A DNA stretch of 64,000 nt from Paralichthys olivaceus. Lineage: Eukaryota; Chordata; Actinopteri; Pleuronectiformes; Paralichthyidae. The position numbers were made by a program, and so were the translations under genes. The DNA is taken from assembly GCF_024713975.1 (NCBI RefSeq), contig NC_091105.1, positions 18,856,439 to 18,920,438 on the forward strand. The letters run 5' to 3'. The notes under the pieces are model-generated. The model did no database searches and was not told the origin of the DNA. It was given only the letters and a program-made list of their open reading frames with translations. Positions 26,591 through 39,400 of the stretch are shown here, piece after piece (positions within the stretch are counted from its first letter, which is position 1; each line of letters starts with the position of its first letter).

Positions 26591-26930
26591 GCATACACTT
26601 AGTACCTTTTTATTGAATTCCTTCAAAGTCTTCACAACATATATTAAATGAGTTGGAATCAACCACAACACCAAACTGCAACTGTACTGATCAACATAGG
26701 CATATAACAGCTAGGCAGTGATTCTCTTCTTTATTTATATTTGTGTTGAAACATTTACAAACACAACAGTTGTATTTTTAAAATTTCAAGAATGACATAC
26801 ATCTCTAGATCTGAAAGATATTTTCTTCTGTCCAGCAATAAAAGTCATAATTAGCCAGACACTCAATGAAAAAAACCAAAAACATAACACATTTGAAAAA
26901 CTAATTATCACCTGGCCCAAACACACATTA

Positions 26931-27062
26931 TCAAGTGAGTATCATCAAACCTTCATAATCGAGCATCTGATTAATGAATTTAGCCCATTCCTCATCAAAC
27001 AGGATGTCCTTCTCCTCTGGTATCACCTGATCCAGGTCCTGTCCAGCTCTTGTTTGGGCCAT
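26931..27062 (-). CDS. Small 43-codon ORF antisense within cep162 intron 1
   Basis: On the - strand an ATG at 27062 opens 43 codons to a TGA at 26931-26933. The peptide looks protein-like: acidic/amphipathic, with PEEKDILFDEEWAKFINQ in the middle. Upstream, a strong acceptor (TTACTTTTTCTTAG) ends near 27097, and downstream a - strand AATAAA sits at 26730-26735. Together these resemble the last exon of a gene. No partner exon was found and I do not recognise the product. It overlaps no cep162 coding exon. It might instead be a fragment of a retrocopy or of a transposon protein. Confidence 0.35.
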   Translation of the reverse strand: MAQTRAGQDLDQVIPEEKDILFDEEWAKFINQMLDYEGLMILT

Positions 27063-27390
27063 CTAGTTATTGCTGTTGTGTATGATTATTTTTGTTCTAA
27101 GAAAAAGTAAGTGAATTGTTACTTGAAATAAAAAAAGTAACTAAAATTATTTTTAATTTCATCAAAGAATCTGTTTTCAGTCTCTCTTAAAGTATTTTAT
27201 ACATGATAACATGAGGTACCTGGTATTACAATATCATATTTACATGTTTTAATGCTTAAAATATGTCATCTTTCACGTTTTGACATTTTAAGTCAGATAT
27301 GCTGCACATGAGGTGTACAAATGTCTTTCTCCACATTGTTTTTCTCAGTTGTCTGGGCTCCCATTGGCTGATGGATGGGACAGATTCACT

Positions 27391-30171
27391 ATGTCTCAGA
27401 GACTGAACAAGGAGGAGTTGGATGAACAGTTTGAGCTGTTTTTGAAGGAGGTAACTCAACTTTCTTTATGTGCTACTCTCGTACTGCTCAATGATTATCA
27501 TTTCATCCTATAAGCATTGCATGAAACACACAGCATGAAACAAATCAGGGTCACTCAGCTGATGTTGACACGTCTGTGTAATCCACAACAACTTTAATTT
27601 GAAAGGAGCAAGAAAAAAAGAAAAAAGATGTCATGGCTTAAAAACACACCTTATCCTGAAGGCATCTCTGTCAGTCTGTTTCAGATGACTCCGTGGATTT
27701 GGGTGGCTCTGAGAAGCAGCCTTGTGCTAAAAGCAGTCAGAAATCCACCTGGAAACCAGCAGCGTCTTGGTGGCAAGATGACGAAGACAGCGGTGGTGGA
27801 GCAGAAAGAGGTAATAATGAGGAGAGGTGATATAACATCTATCACACTGGGCATGTTTGCCTTTGGCACTTATTATGATGAGGATGTGTAATAGCTGTGG
27901 CTACAACAATTGCCCTTAAAGGTAGACTTTAGTGGAAGAAAAAAAAATAATAATCGAGGTCACTGACTCACTGGGGTATCCTGAGAGAGACAGAGGGAGG
28001 GAGGGAAAACAGAGGGAGCAGCATTATTATTTTTATTTTAACTGTATCTGAAATAATTGTATTCTGTCTATTTTCTATGGGTTCACCTGAGAATTTTATC
28101 TCTTGGTGGGGGGGTTTTTCAAACCTCTTGTCCCTCGTTTAAAGTGGGCGGGACTCTGTTGGAAGAAAGTGATGTCAAGTCCTTTTCTGCACCAATCAGG
28201 CTTTAGCAACATTTGAATAACAATCTGATTAATGCAAACACACAGTCCTGAAAAGAGTTTTTTCTTTCTTTTTTTAAATAATTGATTATGTTTATTAAAT
28301 GTTGATTGTTGCTTGTTCAGTGATGAATATTTAATATTGTGTTCTAAAACTTTGAAAGCAGCTGTACGCCTAAAGTAAGAAACCTGTACACCTCATCACC
28401 AACTTCATCCTGTCCTGTGTTCTGAACAGCTGAAGTGGTCACCAACTCAGACTAGATTTCCAGCAGGTTGGATATCTGGTCAGAGTCTGCAATGCATTTG
28501 GGACCTGCTGCGGATCTTCTTTAATCGCTTCTTTCAAGAGTTCACAAATAGAGATTGCGGACTGCCGAGTTTAATTAAGACCACCAGTTTACTCACAAAG
28601 TTAATATTGATTAGCAACAGCTGGTATGATGTCCTTCCAATGATGTCATTTTAACCCCACAAAGCAGTACTTCCAATGATGTCATTTTAACCCCACAAAG
28701 CAGTACTTCCAATGATGTCATTTTAACCCCACAAAGCAATGCTGGATTGTTATTCCTAATGAAGGGCTTGCATTATTTTATTATTATAACAAAAGCTGCC
28801 TTTTTGTCTTCGATTGATTTGATGTGTATTAAGGTCCTTAACCTGTTTGAGCAGTGTGTACATGAAAACTAGACAGTCCATGGTGTTGAATGTAAGTTGG
28901 CACAAGAGTAATAAACACACATGTAAAAAAATCTAATGTTTTTGTATTTAAAGTTGTAAATTGTGATCTTTCTTTGCTACGGAAACTGATGAGGGATTAC
29001 ACATTTCATTGGCTTTCTTGTCCAGAACTGTCGGGGTCTGGGAAGTCTTTCAGGAAGTCTTTGAGGAAGTCTCACGCTATTCAAGAGGAGGACGATGATC
29101 CAAGAGACACAGGTGTAAAGGAAGGGGCTGCTGTTTTCAGCAGAGATGACACGGAGACAGAGGGTGAGTGCACAAGGCACAGAAACATGTTTCACGTCAG
29201 CCAGTTATTTCTGACAACATCCCACTTCTAAGTTGTTCAAATGTTTCTATCTATTGTCGAAGTTGTGGAAGTAGCATTCTGAATTGTCCCTCTGATGTTC
29301 CACATCCTGTATGATCCTGCATCTCATATTTCTCCAGATGTCAGGTTTTCAGTAGATTTCCACATGTGTGTGCAGGTGTAGAATCAATGAAGGTACCAGC
29401 TGTGAACATAAACACGATGGGCTTGGACACCCTGGAGGAAGAAGAAGAGAAAGCCTGTTTTTTTGCCCAACTAGAAGCAGAAGCCTCATCAACTATAGAT
29501 TACTCCAAGCTGAACAGAGAGTTTGACTCAATGAGTTCTACCATCGGTTCGAATCTCAGGTATGGAAGTGGCTTTGGTCAAATGTTACGCCCACAAGACT
29601 GAAACAGATACTTGTAGTGGGGTCTCCCACTGCACAATGACAATAAGGTTGTTTTCAGACATGCACTGAACTCTGGATAATCTACGGACATTCTATGGAG
29701 GGGCTTTTAAAAACTTATATGCCCACTGATCAAGTTTATTTTCTGTCATACTTCATTTGCTTGTTGTTTCTATATGTTGTGTTCTTGACCAGCGGACAGT
29801 ACAGGTTTTTCTCTTAGAAGCTGATTGACAGTTGATGACAGAAGTTCGGATGGCTTTATGCATATCGTACTCTTTTAAATGGAATTGAGAATCAGGTCCA
29901 TCACATTACCAAAAAGTTTGTCAGGTGTCTGTGCAGAAGAAGAGTTAACCAAGATAATCTGAGTGATTAATTCCACAAAGGATAAAGTAAAAGTAGGATG
30001 TCACTCTGTTTTCTAACATGCGTATAAAGGCCAGTTTTACAGTGAATAGTAGGTTATCCTACACAACATAAAACAAGGGATCTGACTGTCAAGTACTTCA
30101 TTTTGGTTGAAATAGGAAAAATACCAGTCTGCAAAGTGTCATGTATGAGCTTTCTCTGGACATATTGTGTG

Positions 30172-30233
<62 letters not shown>

Positions 30234-30453
30234 CGTAAAAACAAACTGCCCTTGATTATATTCAGCACTCTTTGCTGCTACTGTCCTTGAAGCTCAGGGT
30301 TGTCACTGTGATGTAATGATGATGACTAATCTCCCTTCAGGAATGCTGAGGAGGCAGTGGAGCAGAATGATGTTGGTCAGAGGAAGGCCAGAGTCACAGA
30401 GACCATCTCTCTGGGTAACAGTCATGAACCCTTCTGCAAATGTTTGCTTTTTG

Positions 30454-30485
<32 letters not shown>

Positions 30486-33400
30486 ATCTTTGTCTCTTAG
30501 TGCATCTTAATGATGTCTTTTCTCTTTCTGCTTTTACAGGCTCTCCACACTACAGTGAGGATTTTGAGGATGAAGAGAATGGGAAAGATCCTCTGCAGGA
30601 GGTTAGTAATTAAATTCAAAATAATAAAGTAAGAACCTTAGTCACCTGAACGCTCATCCATATCTAAGCTTGAAAATTCCTTTTTAATTGCGAGTTTGAA
30701 AAATCTGATGTACCAGCTGGTAATATTTTTTAGCATAAATAAACAATCTTGATATGACTTCCTTCATTTTACAAATTTCACCTAGATATTGTACATGCGG
30801 AGGACATGCTACAGCTGAAAAATGAACCTGTTACTGCCCTCTGGTGGAAACAGTATGTAATTCTGTAATACTGTCCAACCATGTATACTGTACTACACAT
30901 GGTTGGACATTTGTGTTCTGTAATTTTTTGTTACTTGTCGGTCAATACAATGTCGAGCCCAAACATCTGAGACCATTTTACTATTCACTAAAGACTTTAC
31001 GTATAAAATAGGATACCATCATACACATATATATACATTTATGTGCAATAAGCTAATATTGACCAATACTGTTTCTGTGAGACACAGTGAAATCGCATAT
31101 AATATATAACATATGCTTTCTCTGTTCTCTGGAAGAACATGATTTTTGTTTAACCTTGTGGTATAAGATGACAGACAAGATAATAACCTGCATGCAACAC
31201 ATAATTCTTGTTGTGTCAGGATGTGGAGCTTGTGAAAACAAAACAATATGTCGTATGCAGGTTATTATCTTTTCTGTACAAGACACAATTTAAGTACCAT
31301 CTCAACTACAGTAAGCATCTTCTCAGTTCTTCTAGTCCAACCTGCAAGCAAAGGCTGAAGAGTTATCTGAAAATATATTTCCTATCTTGTTTACTGTATT
31401 TGATTGAACGCATTGATTTGTGTGACTTAGGAAAAGAAGAAAAAATTATTTTGCACAACATGGCACACAGTGTACGCAGCCATAACAATAAAACATGTCT
31501 GGGATATTAAATGATCAGCAACTAGTCACACAGCACCACAATGACACAGGAGTGGCCGAGCTGCCTCCTGAGCTAAATAGACGTTAACGGTCCAGTTTAT
31601 TCAAGATCAACAACTTTGACTGGAACAGTCTCCGTCAGACAGGTTGATAATGCTACGTGGTTCATTATTGTGTTATCTGTTTTCAGAAGTCTGAGATGCC
31701 CCCAAGTATTGCCAAAGGTAAGAGAAAACAAAATATTTCACTGTTGGATTTTGGAAAAGACTAAAATCTTTCATTGAAAGAGAAAGTGGAATATGGTTTG
31801 ATGGCTATAGACAGCATATAACACTACACTACAGTAAAAACTATGTTTATAGTACTAATACTGACCTCACTACCAACAATGTATATATTTATGTAAACTC
31901 ATTCAAATGTCTCCAGTTGTATTTGTTCAAATTAAAGGTTGCCTGTCAATAAACAGCATTTATTATTAATTTCTTCACTGTAGAAATGAATCTGTACCCG
32001 TAGATTACTGTAAAGTAAATGATAAATAATAAATAATAAATAAATGTGATCTCTCTAACTTGAATTTTCTCTCAGTTTGCCTGTTTGATTCTTTGGACGA
32101 CACTGGTGGAGAAGACAGAAAGAAGGACACAGCAGGATCACTGGACAGAGGTAAGTAACACAGACACAAAGGATCAAGTAATAGAAATGTGTTATTCAGT
32201 AGAATAATATGTTGCTTAAAATAAGCACCAGACAATGTTATGCAGTTCAGCTGCACCAATGTATCAGTTCACCTATTTTGGGTAATAACGGCCAAATCAT
32301 CACTGAGGCTGCAGCACAGCCACCACCCCAGGCTGAAGCCTCAAGAAGCCCCCAGGCCCGACTAACAATACTGTCTCCTAAAGGCTCAGGGCAAGAAAGG
32401 TTTCTCCCTCAGAAACCCCACCTGCACAAAGTCCCCTGACCTATACCCACGGGGTAAGGAGGAGGAAATGTCTGACCTGAAAACCCCCTGAGATGTGGAG
32501 AGTGGAGAAGGTCTGCCCCCCTGTGGCTGTGTTCACCCCAGAGGCTCTGATCACAAGCTGATTCCCAGGATGTTTGACCCCAGTCCAGCTTCCCATTAAG
32601 AGAGTCAGAGATGGTGTTTAGCAGGTGGATGCCTGCAGTGTACCTCAAACGTGTCATTACCACTTTTCACTGTCACTATCCAAACTTAAATTTTTATAAC
32701 GTGACAACCGCAGATACAACACACAAGACAATAGTTTTTGCCACTTATTTCACAGAGGGAGAGATGCATAGAATCCTGCCACGTGTAAACCCTCTCATGC
32801 ATGTGCAGTATCGAGCCTCCTGTACTATAAGCTGTATTTATTCACACACAATAACGTGTGGGCAATTGTTTTTTTCACAATAGCTAATTGACTGCATTAT
32901 ATATTTTCTGTGCAGGCCACTCATATGTGAAGAGTGGAGCCTCAGAGATGGAGGCTCTTCATGAGGCCTACAGACAGATCCAGGTTGTGGAGGGTTCAGA
33001 TGACCATAACCATGATCACCTGCATTCAACTGAGGAAGGAGAGAGGCTCCACAGATCTGTGTCTTCAACCTTCGCTCCTCAACATGACAGACAATCTCTT
33101 CAACCTGCTTCTACCAATGAGTCAGGTCAAACACTGCCCTACCGTAAACACTAATTTAGACAACAGGCAGAGACTCTTTTTGTATTTTATAACAGAGTTA
33201 CCAGCTGTTGCATCATTGCTAGCTCTGCTAGTTGTTTTCTAAATTGTCCTGTGAGTTGAAAGTGGTAAACTTGAGGAGACGGCACATGTTCAGTAAACTT
33301 ACTGTTTTATGGGCCATGAGACAGTCTGTGAAATGAGACTGTAATGAGGTGTTTACATGTGTCAAGATCAGTTTTAAGGAACAAACTGATGTAAGCAGTT

Positions 33401-36400
33401 AATATAATTACTTTGTGTTTTTAATATTCAGATCTTCCCACTGCAGAGGAACTGATGAGGCCCATCCGAATAGAGGACGATCATACTAGAGGGTTCAGCC
33501 TTCAACCTGTCAGGTTAGCGCTGCAAAAATCCAAGATGGCGATCAGAAATCTGAGAGCACAGGTTTAGTGACAGAAGCAGCCAGAGTGTGAGGAGAAGGA
33601 TTCACACTGAAGCACAAGACATTTGTGCAAATGATGGTGTTTCTGAGTGCAGAAGAATAGATGCAAATTTGAACAAGATACATATATATATATACATACA
33701 CACACACACCAAATTTCAGAAAGACCAGTGAAAGAAAACATTTTAGTTATTTTGTCACACCCATTTCAAATTACTCCAGAATACGTACGTTTTCGATGTC
33801 ATATCCTACTTTATTTGAAATCTATGTTTCAGATGAACAGAACAAAGGTAAAACAGGGTGTATACTGTTACGACTTACTGTTGATTCCATTGTCCCAAAA
33901 GAACAAATTCTCCCAACTCAACCTGAATTTAGTTAAAACAACTTGCACTTAATACATTTTTTTTTTTTTACAATTCCTCATCACAGTGGTTTGCAACGTG
34001 TCCAAGAAAAAACATCCTGCTCCTTGGAAAGGACTTTCCCTGACGTGTCTTATGCAGAGTCACAACTGAAGAGACCAAAAAGAGCCGCTACGAAGATAAA
34101 GGGAGCTAATGAACTCTTGAGCCACCGCTGCAGCTCCCCAGACCATCCCAACCCTGACCTGACGTGGAGCATCAGGGAGGAAGTACAAAGGCTGATGAAG
34201 GATCACAACGAGATGAGTTCTCACAAACCCTCTCAGGCTGGCAAAATTAAGAAACAACCGGTGAGGCAAACTTTGCTCCATTTCAGCAGTGCGTGGATTT
34301 GTGGTTGTCTTTATATACAGTTAACCTAAAGATTGGTATTGCCTGAAAACCCAGTTTCTAGCAGTAACGCTTCAGAACATACAAACTGGATATATTTTTT
34401 TTTAGCAAAAAACAGCTCCACCACGTTCCTCTGGTGAGCATCGTTGTCTTTTAAGCTTTTAATAACCATGACATTTTCCCCCAGGCCTCCCGTAGCTCCA
34501 CCATTTCTCAACCTTCTAAGTCTTCAGTGAGGAAACCAACCTTGCCTCCTTCGAGAGGCAGGAAGATGGAGGAGAGAACAGCAGTGACCTCTAGGTCATC
34601 AGAGATCAGTAAAACTGCTGCTGCAGCCAAAACCCATTCACCACAGCGTCCATCAAGCGCTACATTCATTAGGGGCCCAGAAAGAGACGACAACACAGGT
34701 TATTACTTAGTGACACTCACACACAAATCATTTTATAACGCAGGAGGATTGTGTGGAGGTGTGGAATCAGTGTGTCATGTTTCTATCTGTTTGTTCGAAT
34801 GTAAAAGGTACTGAACAACTTCTGTATGTTTGATTAGCAGAGTCAGGTCTCAAAGTGAGCAATGAGCTGGTGGCATCCGTTCAGTCCTTAGTGGCTGTCC
34901 TCCAACAGCAGATCAACACAAGTAGTGACCAGGAGACCAGACCGACATATCATCTTCCAAACAACAATGTAAGACAACAACGGACATCCAGACACTGAAA
35001 ACCCTGAATAAAGATCTTCAGCGTGTATTTTGCATTATATGCGGTTCTGCTGGGTAGAGATAGTGGTCAGCCGCAATATTATAATCAGATAGTTTTAATG
35101 TGGAAAAATGTGAAAGGACTCATACTTGTTTGCACATCACTTTTTAAAGGATTTAATACGAAATACAACCGAGCAACAACGATAAGACCCGAGTCTCTTC
35201 CAAAGCTGTCTTCATCATGCTTGTTAAGCAGTTTTCAGACATCACCTCTGGATGATGTCCAGAAAATTGTAGATTGCTTTTCACACATGCATAAGGCAGC
35301 AGGAGATTATCCACATGTTCACAACAATACAGATATCTGTGGAGATTTCAGGCAAGGGAGACAGAGGCAGGACAGACAGAGGCAGGACGTTACGTATTGA
35401 TACCTCTGTCGAGAACACATGAAGCAGCTTAACTCACCTGCTTTCATTGCTTGTGTTTTTTCTGTACTCAACACCTGGTATCTGGACATCTGGAGTTGCA
35501 CATCACTGTTTGTGAGACTAGTAACACATGACAACTAATCTAGCCAATTATCATTGTATGTTTTAACTTACTAACCTTTTGGTGCGAATTGTAGTAATGT
35601 GATCATCACGTGGTAGATTTATTCAAATAAATCAAATTGCACTAATTTATTGTAGAGCCAAATTGTTAGCCGATGGGACAGACTATCAGACTCTCAGACA
35701 ATTTGTCATCATGGCGTTAGGTCAGATTTGGTTCACCACAGATCATCATTCATCTGATATTGGTGTTGATGTCTGACTTGCAGGGGGATGAGAGCAGCTC
35801 TCTGGTGACGGAGCTAAGAGTTGACCTGGCTCAGAGGGAGAGGGAGCTGCAGAAGATGAATGAAGGAGCAGAGGAGCTCAGCTCACTCAGAAAGCAGATC
35901 TTCCTACTGCAGAGCAAGGTGTGAAAATGCACTGAAATTTACAAAGTTCTCCCATTCTGTGTTTACTACACTTTATGTGATGTGTTGACGCCTCATTTTC
36001 TAGTAAAGCTTTAGTAAGTCCCTAACTGTTCTTGGGTGCTTGTTAATTGTGGGAGCTGTTAGGTTTCTCTATAAATTTTAAGGTCTTAACCTTCTATGTA
36101 AAGTGCCTTGAGGTAATGTTTAATATGATTTGGTGCTATACAAATAAAACTGAATTGTGAATGTCTGTATTTTTCAGAATAATGCAGGTTGAGAAAAAAG
36201 AAAGACCAGAAACATGGTTATAGATAAAACCCTGATGTATTGGTAGAGCCAGGTGTATAATTGTATGACATGACAAAGTGAGTCACAAAAAATAAATAGT
36301 TACTTTATTGTTTTGTGACTGCAGAAGAAAGAGTAAACCTAAATACTGTTCATACAGCTCTACATTGACACTCCTCTCTGTGGATGCTCTACTAACCCTA

Positions 36401-39400
36401 TAGGTCAAAAACAAAGGAGCTGAGCTGCAGGATGGCCTCTTTATTTTTCATATTACATTAGGGATTTTAATATAGGCTTCATGTGTACTGTGAAGCTCCA
36501 TATTCAATCTACACACACACTACAACTTCAAATAAAAAAAAGTAGCTGGACTATATTGATGGTAAAAGTACATCTTTTTTTTTGTATTCCTCAGCTGCGA
36601 AGTGCAGAAGAAGCCAATCAAAGGAAGAAACAAGCCGAGGGCACAGATCCTGCAGCAGAGGAAAAGCTCCAAAGGATGGATAAAGAACTGAAAGAGCAGG
36701 AGCTGCTCATTAAAGGTTACCAGCAGGTTTGTCTCTTAGAGCATCTGATCAGACATAGTTAGTAGCCAAATAGGTGCTTTTGTTTTTCGCTTTGACCTCT
36801 GATTTGTTGGTAAAATCTCCTCTTGTCACATGGTCAAATACTCTGTCATGTGACTCTCCTGCTGCTCGGAGCAGACACTTTGTTGCATCCAAATAGGGTT
36901 CAATAGAAACAAATTTGAGTTTTTATTTTGTGAACATGAGTGCTGCTACTGATACATGGAAATACACCAAATAGGTTTTATTTCCACAGTTTCCCTTTCA
37001 AATACACTATGTTTATGTTCCCTAGATGCTACCAAAACTATTGTTATTAAATGTACCATAGCACTACAAGCTCTCAAATATAAGTTAAAAACTAATCTCA
37101 CAATATTATTAAATGAGTGGAAATACATAATAAATCTGATAATTTTTACCTGTTGTAATTAGGTTGAGTTGTCCTTCTTTATTTAAGTGATACAGTCCAT
37201 TCTCACTGAGTTAAGGAGCCTCCTGTTAGTCATTATAAGACATGGACAGAATCAGAGCTTAATTTAGAATGGAATTGATTAATTTGTCCAAATCAACACA
37301 GCTGCAGTTTCCCTATTTTAAAACAAAATATGGTTGTGTGGACGTTGTTGGAACCATCCAGAGTCAGACTCATTATTCAAACTGCCAGAAATTACATGAC
37401 AGCCTTCAGTCAAAAATCAAATTTCAAAGTTTTACTTGGATGTAAAAATTACACCTGTTTTAAGAAGCTTAATTTTCACAGCCATTTCAGGCCATTCCCA
37501 AATTAAGTGCAGCAAGACCACTGCCATTACCACGCAACTGTTAATTAATGAGCAACGTGTTAAAAGTTCAATAAAAAGCAACACCCTATCAGAACAACAC
37601 ACAGCTGTGAAGCACCACATGCAAAACCTGAAGAATGATGTCATTTTAAATACAAACCTATTGCATGTTGTGTAGTTGTTCGTTCTTTCTTTTTCTTCCT
37701 TTTCCTGGTTTTAATATTTGTGCTATTAAACCATTTTTTTGCAGGAGAATGAGAAACTCTACTTGCAGATGAAGGCTCAGCAGGCCAAGAGCAAAGCCTA
37801 TGAGGAGTCTATGTTTACTGAAAACCAGACGCTGCTGAATGAACTGACTTTCACAAGGTGAGAGCTGAAACTTGAAACCTGAAACATCGATTCGTGAATG
37901 TGATATCTCAGGAACAACTCAAGGGAATTCACTTGGACTCAAAGATTAATTGATTTCGGTGGTCAAAGGGCAAAGTCACGGTGGCCTAACGATACATTGT
38001 TGTCCTCTTGAATGTCACATCTCCAGAAAGAGATAATTTTTTCAAAACATGTGTCGCATATTTTTATATATTCTGTGGTTCTTTTCCATATTCACCAGGA
38101 AGCAGCTGAGTAAAACCTCAAGGCCTGTGGGAAATGTCTGTTTAATGGATCACGCTCAACGCATTACAGACTTGTTAAGTCAAATAAACACATTCCAGGT
38201 AAGTACCAAGGTTACTGAAATACTGTTAGACAGAAGATCTGTTTCATTCTCATCACAATGTGTCTGTCCAGAGGAATGAAGTGAATCTGACTGGGGACAT
38301 TCACAGACTGAAGAAAGAAAAGCATGCTCTGGAGGAAGACCTGCAGCTGATGAAGAAAGAGAGAGACTTGGCTAAAGCTCAGGCCATCTCCACCTCAGGT
38401 GAGTTGTGGAGATGTAGTGTCCATATTTGTCAATTTACATGTTCATAATATGAATTTGATGATCTACTAGAACATGTTTACCTGCTGCTATGTTTAAAAT
38501 ACACATTTGTCTCAAAGCATTCAGTGCTGCAGCTTCGCTTTTCACCCTGTCTCAAACACTCTGTTTTAGCACTGGGTACGTCTCTCTTTGGTTGGCTTGC
38601 CTCTTTTGTTATTGGTCAGCCTCTTGTTGGAAATGTCACACCCCTTACCTAAAGGCCTCCTGATCAGCTGTAAAGCACTGCCATTATAGCCATTAGGTGG
38701 GCAGGTTGAATGTTACATGGTGATGTAGATGCTTATATATATATATATATATATATATATAGGAGCAGAACTTTCTGTGGAAGAGAAAGACTCACTTTGG
38801 CCTTTGTTACTTAGCAGAACTTTTACATGCACACTAAGGGAAACAAAAAACATCTGTGTATTTTAAATCCAAAGACCACTGAAAGATTAGAGACTTATTA
38901 GAAACGGCTCCCTGTTTTTACAAGACCTTGATTCTGTATATGTACAAGTGATCTTTGGACAACATATCCATTCTATCTGTGTCCTATAGGTGATAAGACG
39001 TTAGAGATGCGTGTACTGGAGGAGAAGCACAAAGAGGAAGTGTCAGGCCTGAAGAAGAAGCTGCAGTGGTTTTCTGAGAACCAGGGGCTGCTGGACAGAG
39101 ATGGTGACAGACTGCAGGCTGCTTCAGCTCAGATCCATCAACTCACAGAGCAGGTTACATGCTGTCATATGTTATGTGTATAGCGACAGGTACTACCAGT
39201 CTGCATTCCGAAGTGTCCTTGGAGAAGATGAACAACTGTGCTGACAGTGTACTTCGTATAGAAGCCCTGTATGATAATACATTTATATATTTCAGAGCAC
39301 TCAAGGTCACCTTACAAGACAGAGATGAAACCACAACAACAAAAACAATTTATTTAAAAACATCAATAGAAATATAAAAAATGAACAGTGAATAAAACAT

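Noticed and set aside
28634..28741. CRISPR-like repeat array
   Set aside because: Direct tandem minisatellite without spacers in a vertebrate intron.
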